Shown here: in pieces, positions 1 through 10,275 of the stretch
Layout of the letters: the number at the start of each line of letters is the position of its first letter
Position numbering within the stretch: the first letter of the stretch is position 1
Source: Basidiobolus ranarum
Lineage: Eukaryota > Basidiobolomycota > Basidiobolomycetes > Basidiobolales
Direction of reading: 5' to 3'
Length of the DNA: 31,734 bases
Assembly (NCBI GenBank): GCA_040143965.1
Contig: JASJQH010000088.1
Location: 1 to 31,734 of the forward strand
Translations under genes and position numbers: made by a program
The notes under the pieces: model-generated
The model's input: only the letters and a program-made list of their open reading frames with translations
Databases searched by the model: none
What the model was told of the DNA's origin: nothing

Positions 1-136
1 ACTCCTGAAACTGAAAAAATTGAATAAAATCAAATCTAACTTGACAATTTTATGATGGTTAGTAAATGGTCAATCCCAAATGGATTAAAATTGTGATGGT
101 TTTCCTACAATAACAATCCTCAAATTTCTGTTAGGG
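1..136 (+). repeat. Direct repeat copy 1 (partial, cut by window edge)
   Basis: This stretch matches 854-990 along its whole length, with an estimated four fifths or more of the bases shared. Both copies contain GATTAAAATTGTGATGG and both end in TGTTAGGG. The left side probably continues outside the window. No coding capacity is seen. The family is unknown: it could be a non-autonomous transposon or a terminal repeat of a larger element. Confidence 0.75.
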
Positions 137-853
137 TTGGCAGGACATTTGTGGACTGCAAGTTGGGGATGTATTACCTGAATTCTTTATTGAAATTTTC
201 CAAAATCCAAGATCTTGTTCTCATTGTGAATGGTAACAAGAGTCAGCAATTTGCCAAGTGTCAGTGCTATTCAAAATTTCTGATGTTAAGCAATTTTTCC
301 ACCATTAGTTTGCTGGTAAAGCATATTGATGTTGTTGAGTTTTGTCTGATCAGTCAAGTATATACATATGTAGAGACTAAACACAACAAGATTCTTGTAT
401 TTTTTGATTCTCCTTATGGCTGGAATACAAAGCAAAAAATATCTAAATAAAGGCATGCATATTAATTCAAATTTGTGCAGCAGTAAACCCAGTAATTTGC
501 CATTCAAAAATTAGATTTTTGCAAAAATTGTTGGAAATTAAATAATGCATGCCAAATATAAGAATCAATATTTTAACATATATGAATACTGTCATGATAC
601 CATCAAGAAGCCACCATCACACCATCAAAATCCCTGGCAGAATGCAAGCCACCAATGTTGTGATGGTTCTCTGATGGTTTTGCAATTCAGAAGAGTGGAA
701 TCAATCCAGATTCAATCAATTTTATTTTTGTTAGGGAGTGTTCAAGTGGTAAATGTGTAAAATTTGAGTTATGTTTTTTGCACATGTGTTAATCCATAGT
801 TCTCTGAGATTGTAGCCAATCATATGCAACTATTTTGCAAGATCTGGAAATTT
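137..853. other. AT-rich stretch between the two repeat copies
   Basis: I see no gene here. Both strands have short open frames without conserved motifs. Positions 612-681 carry several GATGGT/ACCATC motifs in both orientations, and 729-736 is a third TGTTAGGG like the ends of the two flanking repeats. The stretch may be the inside of an element bounded by the repeats, or a pile of related decayed copies. Confidence 0.5.
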
Positions 854-990
854 CACTTCTGAAACTGAACAAAATGATCAAAATCAAATCTAACTTGATG
901 AATTTATGACAGTAAATTATCAGGCAATCTGAAATGGATTAAAATTGTGATGGTTTTCCTACTATTACAATCCTCAAATTCCTGTTAGGG
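854..990 (+). repeat. Direct repeat copy 2
   Basis: Second copy of the 1-136 repeat, in the same orientation. It may begin further left, at the TGTTAGGG of 729, which would give a unit of about 254 bp. Its right edge (TGTTAGGG, 983-990) abuts the point where the copia fossil on its right stops, so it either inserted into or truncated that element. Confidence 0.75.
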
Positions 991-2929
991 ACAATAGAGA
1001 GAGCTTCTTCTTTTATTTCCATAAAGTAGACCCAAGGGTATCTTGTATAAACAGCAATAAAAGTGATTAAATATCTTTTTCCATATAAAGATACACTTTG
1101 CATAGAGCTGCACATATCTGAATGAATTAGAGTTAATTTTTTAAAAGATTTTATTAGACTAGAGCTCTTGTATGGTTGCCTGGCTTGTTTGCTATATATA
1201 CAACCCCCACAGATTTCCATTTTGGTTGGGGGGCTAATTGGAATTCCAGAAATTAGTCAATTTTTGCTCATTTTGCTTAAAGAATCAAGTCCAATATGGC
1301 CAAATCACTTATGCCTTAAGTGAATAGTTTCTTGATTAGAATAACTGATATATACACATAAACCTCTTGGATTATATGTGAGTGTGTATAAGTTCTGGTC
1401 CTTTTCTCCCAAAGCTAAATAATTCCCATTTTGATCAGTGATGGTGCATCCTGACTTATCTAAATTGATTCTTAGTCCTTCTGAAGTGGCCTTGCATAGA
1501 GATATTAGGTTCTTGGCAATCTATGGAACATGCAGTACATCCTTAAAGTTATACACTTTCTCTTCAGAAGCTCCAGTTAAACTGACTTAAATTGTTCCCA
1601 TTCCAACAGCATCCAATGTGTGGTCATCTCCCATGAAAACTGTCCTAATTGGGATTTCTTCAAAGTTTACAAACTAATGTTTTTCATTTATGAAATGTTG
1701 GGAGGATCCCAAATCAGTATACTATGTCTGAGAATCCTTGTTGGTAGTCATAGATAGAGCAGATATGAACAAGTGATCTTCTGTTGTAGCCACATTTCCA
1801 GATTCAGTACATCTTTCTTTTTTGCAATTCTTTCAAAACAATCTTTGCTTAAATGGTCAGTTTTTTTGCAGTAATCACAGAATGTTACTTTTCTTCTTAA
1901 AGTGCTCTTGGTCTTCATAGGAAGGCTTCTCATAGCCTATTAAGCATTTTCTTCATTCTTTTGGTTGGATCCCAATTTGCATATATCTTCATCCAGAAGT
2001 CTGCTAAATATATAATTTAAGGTCTGATTTTTAGTTATTGATTCTGGAGCCATTACTAGGCTCTAAACTCATGTGACAGGCTATTCAGGACTGTAACAAT
2101 AAATATCTTGATCAGTGGTAGGTACTCCAATGCATTCCATTTCAACTACTATCATAGTAGCTCTACTAATTTGTGATTTATTATCATTTCCTGGCTTCAT
2201 CTTTAAGTTAAAGAGTTGTGCTGTTAGAGCCATGTTGTTGGTAGCAGAACATATTTGGTAGGTGTCTTCCAAGACTCTCCATTCTTTCTTGACAGTTTTA
2301 GCTCTTGAACATTGAATTAGCAATTTGTCTTTAACATTGAGACAAATTATGTCAAAGAGACTTTGTTCTATTTTAACCTGGAGTAAAACTTTGGTTGCTG
2401 AGAGTTTTGCATTGTTTTCTTCTCCTATAACAGTATCCCAAAGTCCTTTTTCTAGCAGCAGCATGTTCATTCTAATTTTCCAAACTTGACCATTAGTTCC
2501 ATTCAATTTTTCCAAGGAGGGAGAGTTCCACAAATTTGAGAAGTAAACATTACCAAGAGTGCAAGCTTGGGGCTCATAATTTGTTAAAGCATTAGGGATC
2601 ATGTTGGGAGTGGTTTGGAGAATTAGAGAAATTGGTGGTTTTCACTTGTGGATTTATTGTGTAAAAAGTTGACATTAATTGTTTTAGCAATATGTAAGTA
2701 AAGTAACTTCTAAAATGCACTAAGAAATGTCTCAGGAATATGTGTGCAAAGTTTGGGGCTTCTAGCACATGTTTGAAAAATCTATATATTTGAGAACTTC
2801 TAAGTTAGTTAGTATATTCCAAGTAAATTCCAATTGAGAAAAATGAACAATATCTTAGTGAATTATAAGCTATCAAAGTACTAAGCTATATATAACTGTA
2901 TTGGTGTTTAAGCAATACTAATTCCAACA
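986..2929 (-). mobile_element. Ty1/copia LTR retrotransposon fossil, 5' half
   Basis: Read on the minus strand, the parts come in copia order. There is an LTR (2929-2602), a gag region (2601-2081, UBN2/copia gag-like), a CCHC zinc knuckle (about 1900-1800), an aspartic protease-like region (about 1720-1400) and a GAG-pre-integrase/integrase start (about 1330-990). Reverse transcriptase and RNase H are absent because the element ends at the repeat near 986. It is broken in many places, certainly more than five, and cannot be active. Its age looks old. Confidence 0.85.
2602..2929 (-). repeat. Copia LTR (copy A), 328 bp
   Basis: On the minus strand this starts TGTTGGAATTAG and ends CCCAACA, so it has the TG..CA ends with short inverted TGTTGG/CCAACA expected of a copia LTR. 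It lies directly upstream of the gag region of the minus-strand fossil and is its 5' LTR. It is related along its length to 2977-3303. Confidence 0.8.
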
Positions 2930-2976
2930 AAATCTAGCCCTCAGTCAGCACATTAATGATATGGTCTTTGAAATCC

Positions 2977-3303
2977 TGTTGGAAGTGGAATACAAAATTA
3001 GAGAAATTGGTGGTTTTCACTCATTGATATTTGAGTAAAAAGTTGACATGTAAAGTTTTGTCATGATATAGACAAACCAACATATAGAATGTGTTAAGGA
3101 AGGTCCCTGGAAAATGTGTGCAAATATTGCAGCATCTAGCACAAGTTTAAAAAATCTATAGATCTGAGAACTTCCAGGTTGGTAAAAATATTTGCTGTAA
3201 ATTCCAATTATGAATAATGGGTAATATCTTAATGAATTGTATCATAATTGTGTACCAAGCTGTATATGACTATATAGGTGTTTAGACAATGCTGATTTAA
3301 ACA
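2977..3303 (-). repeat. Copia LTR (copy B), 327 bp
   Basis: This is a direct repeat of 2602-2929, in the same orientation and of nearly equal length, separated from it by 47 bp. Similarity is clear throughout but well below identity (about 70-75% by eye), so the two are old relatives rather than a fresh LTR pair. It could be a solo LTR, or the end of a second element whose inside is gone or scrambled. Confidence 0.75.
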
Positions 3304-3539
3304 ATATTGACTTGTGTATTGGCAGATGACTCAGAGGCTAATACTGATTGGATGAATATTATGTGATAGGTCATATAATTGGACAGAAGGCTTAAGTGAA
3401 TAAATGGTTATTGATGTGGGAGGTTACATGGTGAGCCTCTGGATAAGGTCAGGTGACTAGTTAGCAATTTTGATAAACTAAACAGAAAGACAGGTGGATC
3501 CTTCTATAGTTATTCCATTTAAGAGACTATTCAATGATG

Positions 3540-4748
3540 GCTTAAGAGAGTTGGCCATATTGGATTTGGTTAATTACACAAAATGATCAAAAACTGCATA
3601 ATTTCTGGAATTCAAATTTACTCCCCAGCCAAAATGGAAATTTGTGAGGGTTATGTATATGGAAAACAGGTCAGGAAAGCAATCAAGAGCTCTGGTTTAA
3701 TAAAATCTGTCAAAGATAATGATTTAATTCAATCAGAACTTGTGGACCTGTGCTAAATATATTTTTAGGTGGAAAATGATAGTTGATCCCACTTTTTGCT
3801 TATTATACAAGATACACCATGATTTAACTGATGAAAAGAAAAGAAGAAGGTCTCCCTGATTTTAGAGATTTCAAAACTCTTGTGAAGACTGAGACTGGAA
3901 CTAAAGTTAAGAAAATACATATACATATTAGGGCAGAATATACTCCAACAGTATTTAATCATTTTTGCAAAATTCAAGGCATTAACTAGGAAGCTATTGC
4001 CTCATACTCACCTCAATAAAATGGAGTTGATGAAAGAGCTAACAGGACTACAATTAAAATGGCAAGATTCATAATAAATGCAATAAGCTATATATCTGCT
4101 TTGGGCCAGATAAGACAAGCCCTGCATTATTAGTCTTATATGTAGAGGACATTATTGTAGCAACCAATGACATAGAGACTTTGGAGAAATCCATATCCAG
4201 CTTATCTACCAGATTCCAAAGGACTGATCTTGGTGAGCTCATGTACTATCTTGGAATCACAATTAAGATAGATAGAACTAGCAAAATAATAACTTCAAGC
4301 CAGTCCATGTATATCCTAGATTTATTCAAGAAGTTTATAATGGAAGAATGCAATCCAGTAACTACCCCAATGCAGACAAATCTGACCTGGACTACAACTA
4401 GCTCTAATCAGACATTCTGGGTCTAAATGAAATGAATATCTTTGTTGAAACATTGCCTGATATTTTAAACTGGGGAAGAGATATTGTAGCCAGGAGAGCG
4501 ACAAGATGATACATGTTTATTTACCCTAATGGAGCTATTTCTTGAAACTCAAGGAAACAACCTGCTGCAGCACTTTTAACAATAGAAGTGCTGTACAAGG
4601 CTGCTTGTGAAGGAGCAAGAGAAGTGACATGATCAAGAAATTCTTAAAAGATTTGGGCTATTCTCAAAAATCACCAAATACAATATTTACTGATAATCAA
4701 CTCAGTAAACCAATAAGTGAAACCACCAATTTCTCAAAACCTGCAAAC
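3540..4748 (+). mobile_element. Ty1/copia LTR retrotransposon fossil, 3' half
   Basis: On the plus strand there are remnants of a GAG-pre-integrase/integrase region (about 3540-4100, resembling the minus-strand fossil), of reverse transcriptase (about 4130-4410) and of RNase H (about 4560-4710). It ends with about 45 bp that match the 3' edge of the LTR family (about 4705-4748). Gag and protease are not seen. Broken in many places and old. Same family as the opposite-strand fossil to its left. Confidence 0.8.
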
Positions 4749-6123
4749 TACTTCCAAAAGGCTCCCAAATACTTTAACATATATCTATATAACTAGTATG
4801 TCTTATTGCTCCCACTTATCTACTATATCTTGCTAACCAAACTCCTGAATATCTCAAACAATTGACTTACTTCCTTACTGTACAAGTCACCATATTCTCT
4901 TAGTAAACAAGTAACTAGGACACTATGATAAGTTGCCTCTAATATACAAAGTCTACCCCCATTATGTCAAGGTCCACTAACCACTTGCTTGAATCTTACT
5001 GCTACAGATGCTTTAGGCACATCTCCATTGTGTGTTTCTTATTTTTCATCTTATGCTATTAATGGGTAATATTAAGCCAATATATAAATATATCTCATGT
5101 GAATCAAAACATCTTTTTCTAATACATACTCTACAAGTCCCATACTTTCCTGAAACGTTTTCATTTCCTGGTTAATAATCACCTAACTCATTAGCAGAAT
5201 ATACTTTCAGGAATTATGTTGCATATACTAAGGATTTCCAATATAGAATTTGATAATTGAGCATCATCCAGATTGTTTTCACTCATCAATGTCTATGATA
5301 CAGTCCCTTCCTATATGATCAGTTTTTAATCAGAGGTGTTAGTGTATTTCTTTTATTATTGAAATAAAAATCACTCAAACTTACAATAACACCATTTTGC
5401 AAAACTTCTTGCAAATATCCCAAATTCCCCAAACAATAAGATAGATTCAGGGCAAATAGTTAGCAGTGAATTAACTTTTTGTATATATCCTGAAGTTACA
5501 CTTAAATACTATTTTGATGATCTACAAATACTATCCTGTAAGCATCATTATTGCTCCATGTACTGGCATAATATCCTTGCATCCAAGATAATGGAGAAAG
5601 ATACTGGACTTCCAATGATACACTAACTTAAATATCAAAACTTAGATCTATGGTGGAAACAAAGTATGTTATCAACGGTTGTGCGTCGGAGGTTTTTGGA
5701 ATACTGGTTTGGTTAGACATGACTGAATGATGTATCTTACTTCTGCATTCCTTTCAAATAGATGTTACAATTTTGACTTCTAGAAGGATTCTTTGTAGCA
5801 GATAGACTTATATGCCTATTGCTAATCGCTCAAGGGTCAGCTAAGCACAGTTGCAAAGAAAGTGAAGTAGATGTTGTGTTGCCCTCAAATAGTATGAAGT
5901 GAATAGCAGAAACAGTGGAATAATATGGCTAACTTTAAGCACAACGAGAATTTCAATTGAAATGGGAATGTTTATAATATATGGGATTCAAAAAAAGAAC
6001 TATACTGAAATTTACATGTTGGTTTTTTGGTTTAGGTGAAAGAAAATTGGATTAAGAGAAAATGGAGAGTTGTCAATACTATTTGTGTATCATCTATTAC
6101 AGCTACCTAACCTAAATTGGCAC
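4749..6123. other. Gene-free AT-rich DNA
   Basis: I find no conserved coding segment, RNA gene or clear repeat here. The first ~20 bp still resemble the leader next to the copia LTR. The right end holds the 3' flank of the Mei2-like gene. The rest may be decayed transposon DNA. Confidence 0.5.
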
Positions 6124-8503
6124 CTAAATCTGCATGGGATTCTTCATTCTTCCTCCTTCATCGCTACCAAGTGGGGGCCAGCTCATGTTGTGGTAATGGG
6201 ATGGACTAGGTTGTGAGACAGGGAAGCTCTCCTCCATTCCTTTAAATGGGCCAGAACTATGAAATATCTTGGGCCGATATGTTGGATCTTTCTCCATCAC
6301 GCTATTGGAGAAACTTTTTAGCATGTATATGGTTACGTTGGAGAGGTTAGTGTGTCCACTCACCTAGAGTTTCGGAACTTCTCCATTAACGCAGCTTTAC
6401 CTTGAATGTTGGCGTAGGATATGTGACAAACCTTGTCGGAATTAAAACGACCCCTAAATTGAAATAGAGTTTAGTCAGGAAGAGCATTAGATACATGCGA
6501 TGTCCACTTTTCCTACCATTTACGACCGACTCGTTGTTCTATGAAGCTGACCACCGCGCTACGAAACAAGCATGAATGGAATTGAGCAAATGGAATGGAC
6601 TCTTAACGAAACTTACTTGACATCAATGAAATTAATGAACGCATATCCAACATTGCAGTGGTTTTTGAAATCTATGCGTAGATATACAAAATCATATTCT
6701 CCCTCGTGTGTTTCATCAATGCATTCCAGTAGCATTTTCTAAACAAATTGGGTTATTTTTGGCCTCACATGTACCGATATCAATCATATATGTACCTGAG
6801 TGTACTTGTTAGGAATATTGCGAATCATAAAGGTTGTTCGAGTATCAATGCCTAGCAAGGTAAAGTATTTTTAGAATTTACTAGTGGAAATCTACTGGTG
6901 GAAAGAGATGGTACCTTGTGCAACTTTCCAAACATCGACTTGGTTACGACCAGGGACGATATTCTCGCAAGGGTTCGAGTTGGAGGAAAATCTAGGCATA
7001 TTGGATGGTGAATATGACCTTGAAACACCACTGACATTGGGTTTGTACTGCCAGGGAGTAGACCAGATATCTGACCTGAGATCGAAATTGTGGAACTGAT
7101 TTGGGCTGGTGAATCGAGTTGGAAGTTGCTGACTTTCAAATTTCGTGGGATAAAAGCGATTGGAATGGGATAGCATGCTCTGGAAAGAATCTTTCGCATT
7201 AGTGCTAGGAAACCTAGTGGTCGCCATTGCATCATTCCATATACTAGTATTAAGCTCATCAGTGAAATGGCTTAAAGACCCTGAATCATGGCAATCGCGG
7301 AAAATGATGATTCTATCAGCAAAGTCTTCGTCTGGACAGAAGTTCACTTGATATTGAGTGTTCTGAGGATCAATTCTATGCAGTTTTTCTTCAGCTGCAA
7401 CCGCACTTCTTATATCGTAATACTCGACAACTACACTGGATTTGTAAGGAAGTTGGCTTATCTCACGAATATCCCCGCACGACTCCAGAATTAGCTGCAT
7501 GTTTGAAGTAAACGCATTAGGAGGACAATATGAGAGCAACAATCTTCCATCAAAATCGTTGATATCTTTAAAGGAGTTAAAGAGTGTCGTGCATTTGGCG
7601 AGCTGTGAGATTTTAACGAAATTTACTGAGGTTCGTTCTGCTTGGATCTTACTGGCTCTTAACTGTTGGACTGCTGCAATGGCATCACGCAGATCATAAT
7701 ATGCTATGATGATCATATCGAGATCGTGAACCCGGTCTGTGAGTACTTGCCATACTTTTCCGGTGTTCTGTCATGGATAATACATTTTAGTGATGCAGCT
7801 CACAAGCAGTCCACTCTTCTCTATTACTTTACCTTCAAAAGTTTTAATTCTTCGGTGTCGATATTGTGTGGTAGAAGGTCCACAGAAACAAAGTGAGTAG
7901 GTACCGTACTGTTGCAGGAAGATAGTTCGTGTGCATCGGTTGAAGTAGAAAAACTATAGCCTTTTCCACCTTCAAACATAGATCTGCTATTATCCATGTA
8001 ATCTTTCTTGACCTCGTAGGGATATTCTATATTTCTGTCATGCAGTACATTAGATTGCTCAAAGCTAAGCTTGCTCATCTGGTTTTCTAAAACAAAAGAG
8101 AAATCAGATGGAGTTTTAGATTGTGAGCAGGAAAATTGAACTAACCGAGGCCCCATTCGAATGGGCTGTTTTCATAATGCTGGTAGTTTTTTGATTTTGA
8201 AAATATAGACGCTGAAACGCCCGAGATGTTTGCTCTAGGAATGGAGCCAAAAGAGGAGTCTGATAAGAATGCTTGACCAGGTTTAGGTTGTTGGCGGGGA
8301 GTCAGAGGAGAATTCTGTTATCCTAAGAGTTAGTAGTGGTCAAAGTGGGAAGATACGCTGATTAGACTCACCTGAAAGACCTCTATCGGTTGAACCTTGA
8401 AGTCTATGCTGGCTGGTAGTGTATGCTCGGAATCTTTCTGATCTTCAACATCGTTTTCTAAAAGTAAGTCTATGGGGGTTTTATCTATGGCAGTTGCAAG
8501 CAT
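6124..8503 (-). CDS. mei2: Mei2-like RNA-binding protein, 631 aa, 9 exons
   Basis: Exons on the minus strand: 8503-8372, 8314-8146, 8086-7833, 7767-6915, 6851-6796, 6738-6617, 6558-6517, 6453-6364, 6301-6124. All junctions keep phase, and introns are 57-65 nt. Three RRM-type domains follow: RRM1 at about residues 163-240, RRM2 at about 259-330 (with two YYDIR/YYDLR-type motifs), and the diagnostic C-terminal Mei2 RRM at about 470-590. The last includes TTFMIRNIPNKYT, FKNHCNVGYAFINF and a GRKW motif. In fission yeast, Mei2 binds meiRNA and drives entry to meiosis; plant and other fungal homologues act in meiosis or development. The N-terminus (NSPLTPRQ, ENSPFEWG) is low-complexity. The start is the first in-frame ATG after a TATA box. 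Family assignment is firm; orthology to Mei2 itself is inferred. Confidence 0.93.
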
Positions 8504-8674
8504 TTTAGAGTGGTTGGGAATCCAAGTGAATGAGCCTTGAATGCTAATGTTCTACGCCAAAGCGATGAATCTAGTGTTGGAAAGAATCAATGGTTGAAAG
8601 TCCTGACGTCGACACAGAAATGTATTCAAGTCTAGTATGAAGCGAATGAATCAAGACAAGAAGCCAGGCGCACC

Positions 8675-8681
8675 TTTTATA
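8675..8681 (-). promoter_or_regulatory. TATA box of the Mei2-like gene
   Basis: TATAAAA followed by GG on the minus strand, 172 nt upstream of the chosen ATG. Position and sequence are typical of a core promoter, and the spacing implies a 5' leader of roughly 100-140 nt. Confidence 0.5.
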
Positions 8682-9143
8682 ACTGCATCCCTAGGAGGTA
8701 ATGTACAGTGTTGCAATTACTCCACTGCATGTTCCTAAGTTTGTGTCGATGTATGGTATGGAATCTGTATGATATGGAATCACATTGAATAGCTAATTCT
8801 ATTGAGTGATCGCATATCACTTCTACGTTGCAAACTAAAGTAAACCATTGGCCCCCTTGATAGTTTATGATCTATAACAGAGTTCACATTTGATCTTGGT
8901 GTATGGGGTTGAAAGCAATATCATTCCTCGAACAGATCACCATTGGACTCATAGTGAGGAATACGTAGGATAGGCTGGATAGGCTGGAAACTTTGGATAG
9001 GTATCAAACCAAATAACCATATTCGAGTTTCTCCTTTACCCCTTTATCTCAGCCCCTTTCTATCTTCAAACCGGCATTAAATACTGGGCAGACAGGAGTA
9101 CTGTATAAACTATAGTCGTACTATTAAGACGTTCAATGAGCTC

Positions 9144-9194
9144 TCTTGACCCGTAGGTTGATCTTGACCCGTAGGTTGATCTTGACCCGTAGGT
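9144..9194 (+). repeat. 18-bp tandem repeat, about 2.8 copies
   Basis: The unit TCTTGACCCGTAGGTTGA occurs twice exactly and a third time for its first 15 bases. It is a small minisatellite with no other copy noticed in the window. Confidence 0.95.
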
Positions 9195-9355
9195 GGAAAA
9201 AGAGAGGGTTGAGAAGTGGTTTGGCGATCACAATGATCTCCTTTCTTTTCCTATATTATGCTTATAACTGTGACTGTGACATTATTGTCAATTGCTCAAC
9301 TCCAATCTCTCCAACCCCACATACTCTGTGCCCCTTACTTCTAAATTAATTAGAT

Positions 9356-9647
9356 AACCCTAACCCTTTACTCATGATATCTCAGACTACTGGTAAAGAT
9401 GAAACGACAGGATACTGCATAGTCAATATAGGATTAGGGTTAGCTCTACGGCTAATCAACGCATCAGTAAAGTTGATTAGAACTTTATCACCTATCACGT
9501 TAGTCAGGGCTAGGGTTGGGGTTATTCATTGAATTATTATTAGACCACATGGCAAATCTCTGACAACAATCTTATTTAACCAGTTTTCACCGTTGCATTG
9601 CCATCCATCATCATGTGGCTGATGCCATGCTTTAGGATTAGGGTTGG
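9356..9647. repeat. Cluster of interstitial telomere-like motifs
   Basis: Within 300 bp lie AACCCTAACCCT (9356), TTAGGGTTA (9434), CTAGGGTTGGGGTT (about 9510) and TTAGGGTTGG (9638). They match the TTAGGG repeat used at most fungal telomeres. They are too short and scattered to be a telomere, so they are relics, or binding sites for a telomere-repeat or Myb-type factor. Confidence 0.6.
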
Positions 9648-10275
9648 TTTGCTCATAATATATATCAGGGTGTTATTATATACACATATTAACGAAGAAG
9701 TGAATTGGCTAGTCGATCCAGGTTAGATGAAACAGTGCCATAGACTCATCAAACAACCAAAGTTAACGTTTGCGTGTACCTGTCTCTATATATCGATCGA
9801 ATGGATCATCGATGTCATGAGTCTGCAGCATAAGGATTGGATCCTCTGGTTTTCGTTCTGTTATTCACCTTTGTCTTTGTATGCTAATAATTTACACCCA
9901 AGGCTCCAATGCCTCTATTCTTACAATACCACAAGAAATCAGTTAATGCTATTAATATTGAGTCAAGTAATAGATTCATATGTTATTATTTACCATGTAG
10001 AAATTCCCTTGCGCAATCATACCATAAATCATGGATTTCCATCTCAATTCCTTTTTTATCATCTCGATATTAAAATACTAATTCATGGTCATTTTGCACA
10101 TCTTCTGTACTCTTCTTTATAACTTTGCCTTTTTTTCTCTGCTCTATTCCGCTATACCTAGTCATCTACCTTTTTCATAAAGCTCGGTTGACTTCTCATA
10201 TACATACCTAGTAGCCTTCAGATATATATATATCACTCTGATCTGTTACTAGCCCCTGTAGCTTGTACATTTCTG

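Larger units (their letters stand above)
8504..10275. other. Divergent intergenic region, Mei2-like and MAPKKK
   Basis: About 1.8 kb shared by two divergently transcribed genes, so it holds both promoters. It contains an 18-bp tandem repeat (9144-9194) and four telomere-like motifs (9356-9647). An ATATATATATA run at 10222-10232 lies just upstream of the MAPKKK start. Open frames such as 9727-10122 lack recognisable motifs. Confidence 0.6.

Noticed and set aside
151-760. Plus- and minus-strand open frames of 70-100 codons between the left repeats
   Set aside because: Their composition follows the local AT-richness, they have no recognisable motif, and they overlap repeat-like DNA.
6884-7896. 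Series of plus-strand open frames opposite the Mei2-like exons
   Set aside because: They mirror the long minus-strand exon 4 and exon 3, show no motifs, and the minus-strand reading gives clear RRM domains.
9727-10122. 131-codon open frame upstream of the MAPKKK
   Set aside because: It is a Leu/Tyr/Ile-rich translation of AT-rich DNA without domains, splice signals or signal peptide logic, and it sits in a divergent promoter region.
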